Origin: JAIPAN01 sp040403555
GTDB taxonomy: Bacteria; Bacteroidota; Bacteroidia; Sphingobacteriales; Sphingobacteriaceae
Direction of reading: 5' to 3'
DNA: 64,000 nucleotides
NCBI GenBank assembly: GCA_040403555.1
Contig: JBBAKN010000004.1
Location: 124,001-188,000 of the forward strand
The translations under genes were made by a program, and so were the position numbers. Positions 62,877-64,000 of the stretch are shown in pieces. Numbering within the stretch: position 1 is the first letter of the stretch; every line of letters begins with the position of its first letter. The notes beneath the pieces were generated by a model, which saw only the letters and a program-made list of their open reading frames with translations, had not been told where the DNA came from and did no database searches.

Positions 62877-64000
62877 ATGAAAAGGTTTTTTTATCTCTTG
62901 TTTTTCTTTTGTGTGATTTTAGGTATGCAGGCGCATGCACAAAGCAGTACCGACCTGAAGCGTAAAAAAGAGGCACTAACCAGAGAGATTGAAGAATTAA
63001 ACCGTACGCTGAATAAGACCTCATCAAGCAAGAAATTATCTTTAAAGCAAATACGAGACTTAAATTCCAAAATTAGGCTCCGCGAACAAAAAATTAATAC
63101 GATCAATTCTGAGATTAATCTATTGGATAATCAGATTAACCAAAACACAAAAACCGTTATTAACCTACAATCGCAACTAAATCAGCTTAAGAAAGAATAT
63201 GCTGGAATGCTACGTTTCGAGCAACGAAACCAAAGTGCATACAGCAAGTTGATGTTTGTATTTGCAGCCGATAACTTTAATCAGGCCTATAAGCGCTTGA
63301 AATATTTGCAGCAGTTTACACAATACCGTAAAAAACAGGCAAATTATATTCAAGGCACGCAGCACGAGTTAAATGTAAAAATTGTGGCTCTCGATCAAAA
63401 TAAGGAGGAAAAAACCAGTCTCTTAAATGATCAACAAAAAGAAAAACAAACCCTAGGAAAAGAAAAAAACAGCCAAACCAAGGTACTAAGTGGTTTAACC
63501 AAGCAAGAAAAACAGCTTAAGCAAGAGTTGAGTAAAAAACAGCGGGAATCCATTCAGTTAAACAGAGCCTTGCAAGCAGCCGTTGCTCGTGAAATTGAGG
63601 CCGAACGTAAAAAAGCAGAAGCTGCAGCAAAAGTAGATGCAGATAAAGCGAAATCGGAAAACAGAACAGCCACAACCAAGCCGGTGGCAAAAGGCTCGAG
63701 TATTTTATCGGCAACCCCCGAATCGGCCAAACTATCATCCGACTTTTTAGATAATAGAGGCCGTTTACCTTGGCCTGTAGCCAATGGTACCATTACTGAG
63801 GGATTTGGAACCCATAGTTATGGCGAAAATGTAACCATATCTAATAACGGAGTAGATATTCGTACCAATCCTGGAGCAACTGTACGAGCCGTATTTTCTG
63901 GAGAAGTGCGTAGGGTTTTTAGTGTTGGCGCCACCTTTGCGGTAATGATACGTCATGGAGAATATTTTACCATTTACTCTAACCTAAAATCTACAAGTGT
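62877..64000 (+). CDS. EnvC-like murein hydrolase activator (3' truncated by window)
   Basis: I translated this gene directly; 374 codons are visible and it continues past the window. Signal peptide ending MQAHA-QS, a long coiled coil of about 250 residues (two blocks, rich in Lys, Glu, Gln and Asn), a linker, and the start of a LytM/M23 domain at about residue 298 (GRLPWPVANGTITEGFG). The metal motif HxGxD appears as NNGVD, with Asn323 for His and Asp327 kept, and the later YxHL motif appears as YSNL (Asn369). That fits EnvC-type proteins that activate amidases for daughter-cell separation instead of cutting themselves. Confidence 0.88.
   Translation, partial: MKRFFYLLFFFCVILGMQAHAQSSTDLKRKKEALTREIEELNRTLNKTSSSKKLSLKQIRDLNSKIRLREQKINTINSEINLLDNQINQNTKTVINLQSQLNQLKKEYAGMLRFEQRNQSAYSKLMFVFAADNFNQAYKRLKYLQQFTQYRKKQANYIQGTQHELNVKIVALDQNKEEKTSLLNDQQKEKQTLGKEKNSQTKVLSGLTKQEKQLKQELSKKQRESIQLNRALQAAVAREIEAERKKAEAAAKVDADKAKSENRTATTKPVAKGSSILSATPESAKLSSDFLDNRGRLPWPVANGTITEGFGTHSYGENVTISNNGVDIRTNPGATVRAVFSGEVRRVFSVGATFAVMIRHGEYFTIYSNLKSTS

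Noticed and set aside
1..64000. tRNA, rRNA, CRISPR array, insertion sequence, prophage or integron
   Set aside because: I read the gaps and saw no repeat-spacer pattern, cloverleaf-like segment, transposase or integrase gene. A short RNA gene within a gap could still be missed without a covariance search.

Overview
The window is a stretch of chromosome from a member of the Bacteroidota, most likely of the Sphingobacteriales/Chitinophagales type. Four things point there. GldJ and PorV, parts of the gliding and type IX secretion machinery, are present. Several families common in this phylum occur (YwbE, DUF4834, DUF4292, DUF2480/3108/3109 and a TonB-PstS-TPR block). Shine-Dalgarno sequences are largely absent. 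TAnnTTTG-type -7 promoter boxes stand before many transcription units. The DNA is AT-rich and coding-dense, with no gene-free gap longer than about 175 bases. I see no tRNA, rRNA, insertion sequence, prophage, CRISPR array or integron signal.

Layout. 1-3075: the end of a TonB protein, a small membrane protein, a PstS-like lipoprotein and a TPR protein, closed by a perfect stem-loop. 3108-15817: a complete 14-gene respiratory complex I operon, nuoA to nuoN, with a short NuoG. 15855-19624: DedA, pyrophosphatase, a CNNM/CBS protein, RsmE and a biotin carrier protein. 19680-23267: gldJ facing away from porV, then ispF and a tiny FeoB-associated Cys-rich protein. 23389-25197: typA. 25272-31739: a surface-glycan cluster with a flippase, three methyltransferases and three glycosyltransferases. 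31793-37456: YfhO, DUF4834, YwbE, an unknown Cys-rich lipoprotein and uvrB. 37548-41799: HAD phosphatase, DinB, a 41-residue membrane protein, an LpxH-like phosphoesterase, a glycosyltransferase and a polytopic membrane protein. 41862-47363: purQ, coaX, an outer-membrane protein, lptC and a periplasmic prolyl isomerase. 47429-51364: DUF2480, DUF3108, DUF3109, rmlA and gmd. 51537-57477: dxs, scpA, glyA, a ComF-family protein and rlmN. 57631-64000: amidohydrolase, nitronate monooxygenase-like protein, acylphosphatase, a second flippase, dut, a DUF4292 lipoprotein and an EnvC-like protein that runs off the end.

How the parts fit. Complex I with pyrophosphatase is energy metabolism; dxs and ispF are two steps of the MEP isoprenoid pathway; lptC, the LpxH-like enzyme, the prolyl isomerase, EnvC, the flippases and the glycosyltransferases all serve the cell envelope; gldJ and porV belong to protein export through the outer membrane.

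I did not find a convincing previously undescribed system. The most useful observations are a recurring arrangement in which a -7 promoter box ends only 4-7 bases before the start codon (candidate leaderless mRNAs), an unknown lipoprotein with a six-cysteine C-terminal motif, the NuoG truncation, and an EnvC-like protein that seems to lack metal ligands. All names rest on reading motifs and remembered families; no database search was run.
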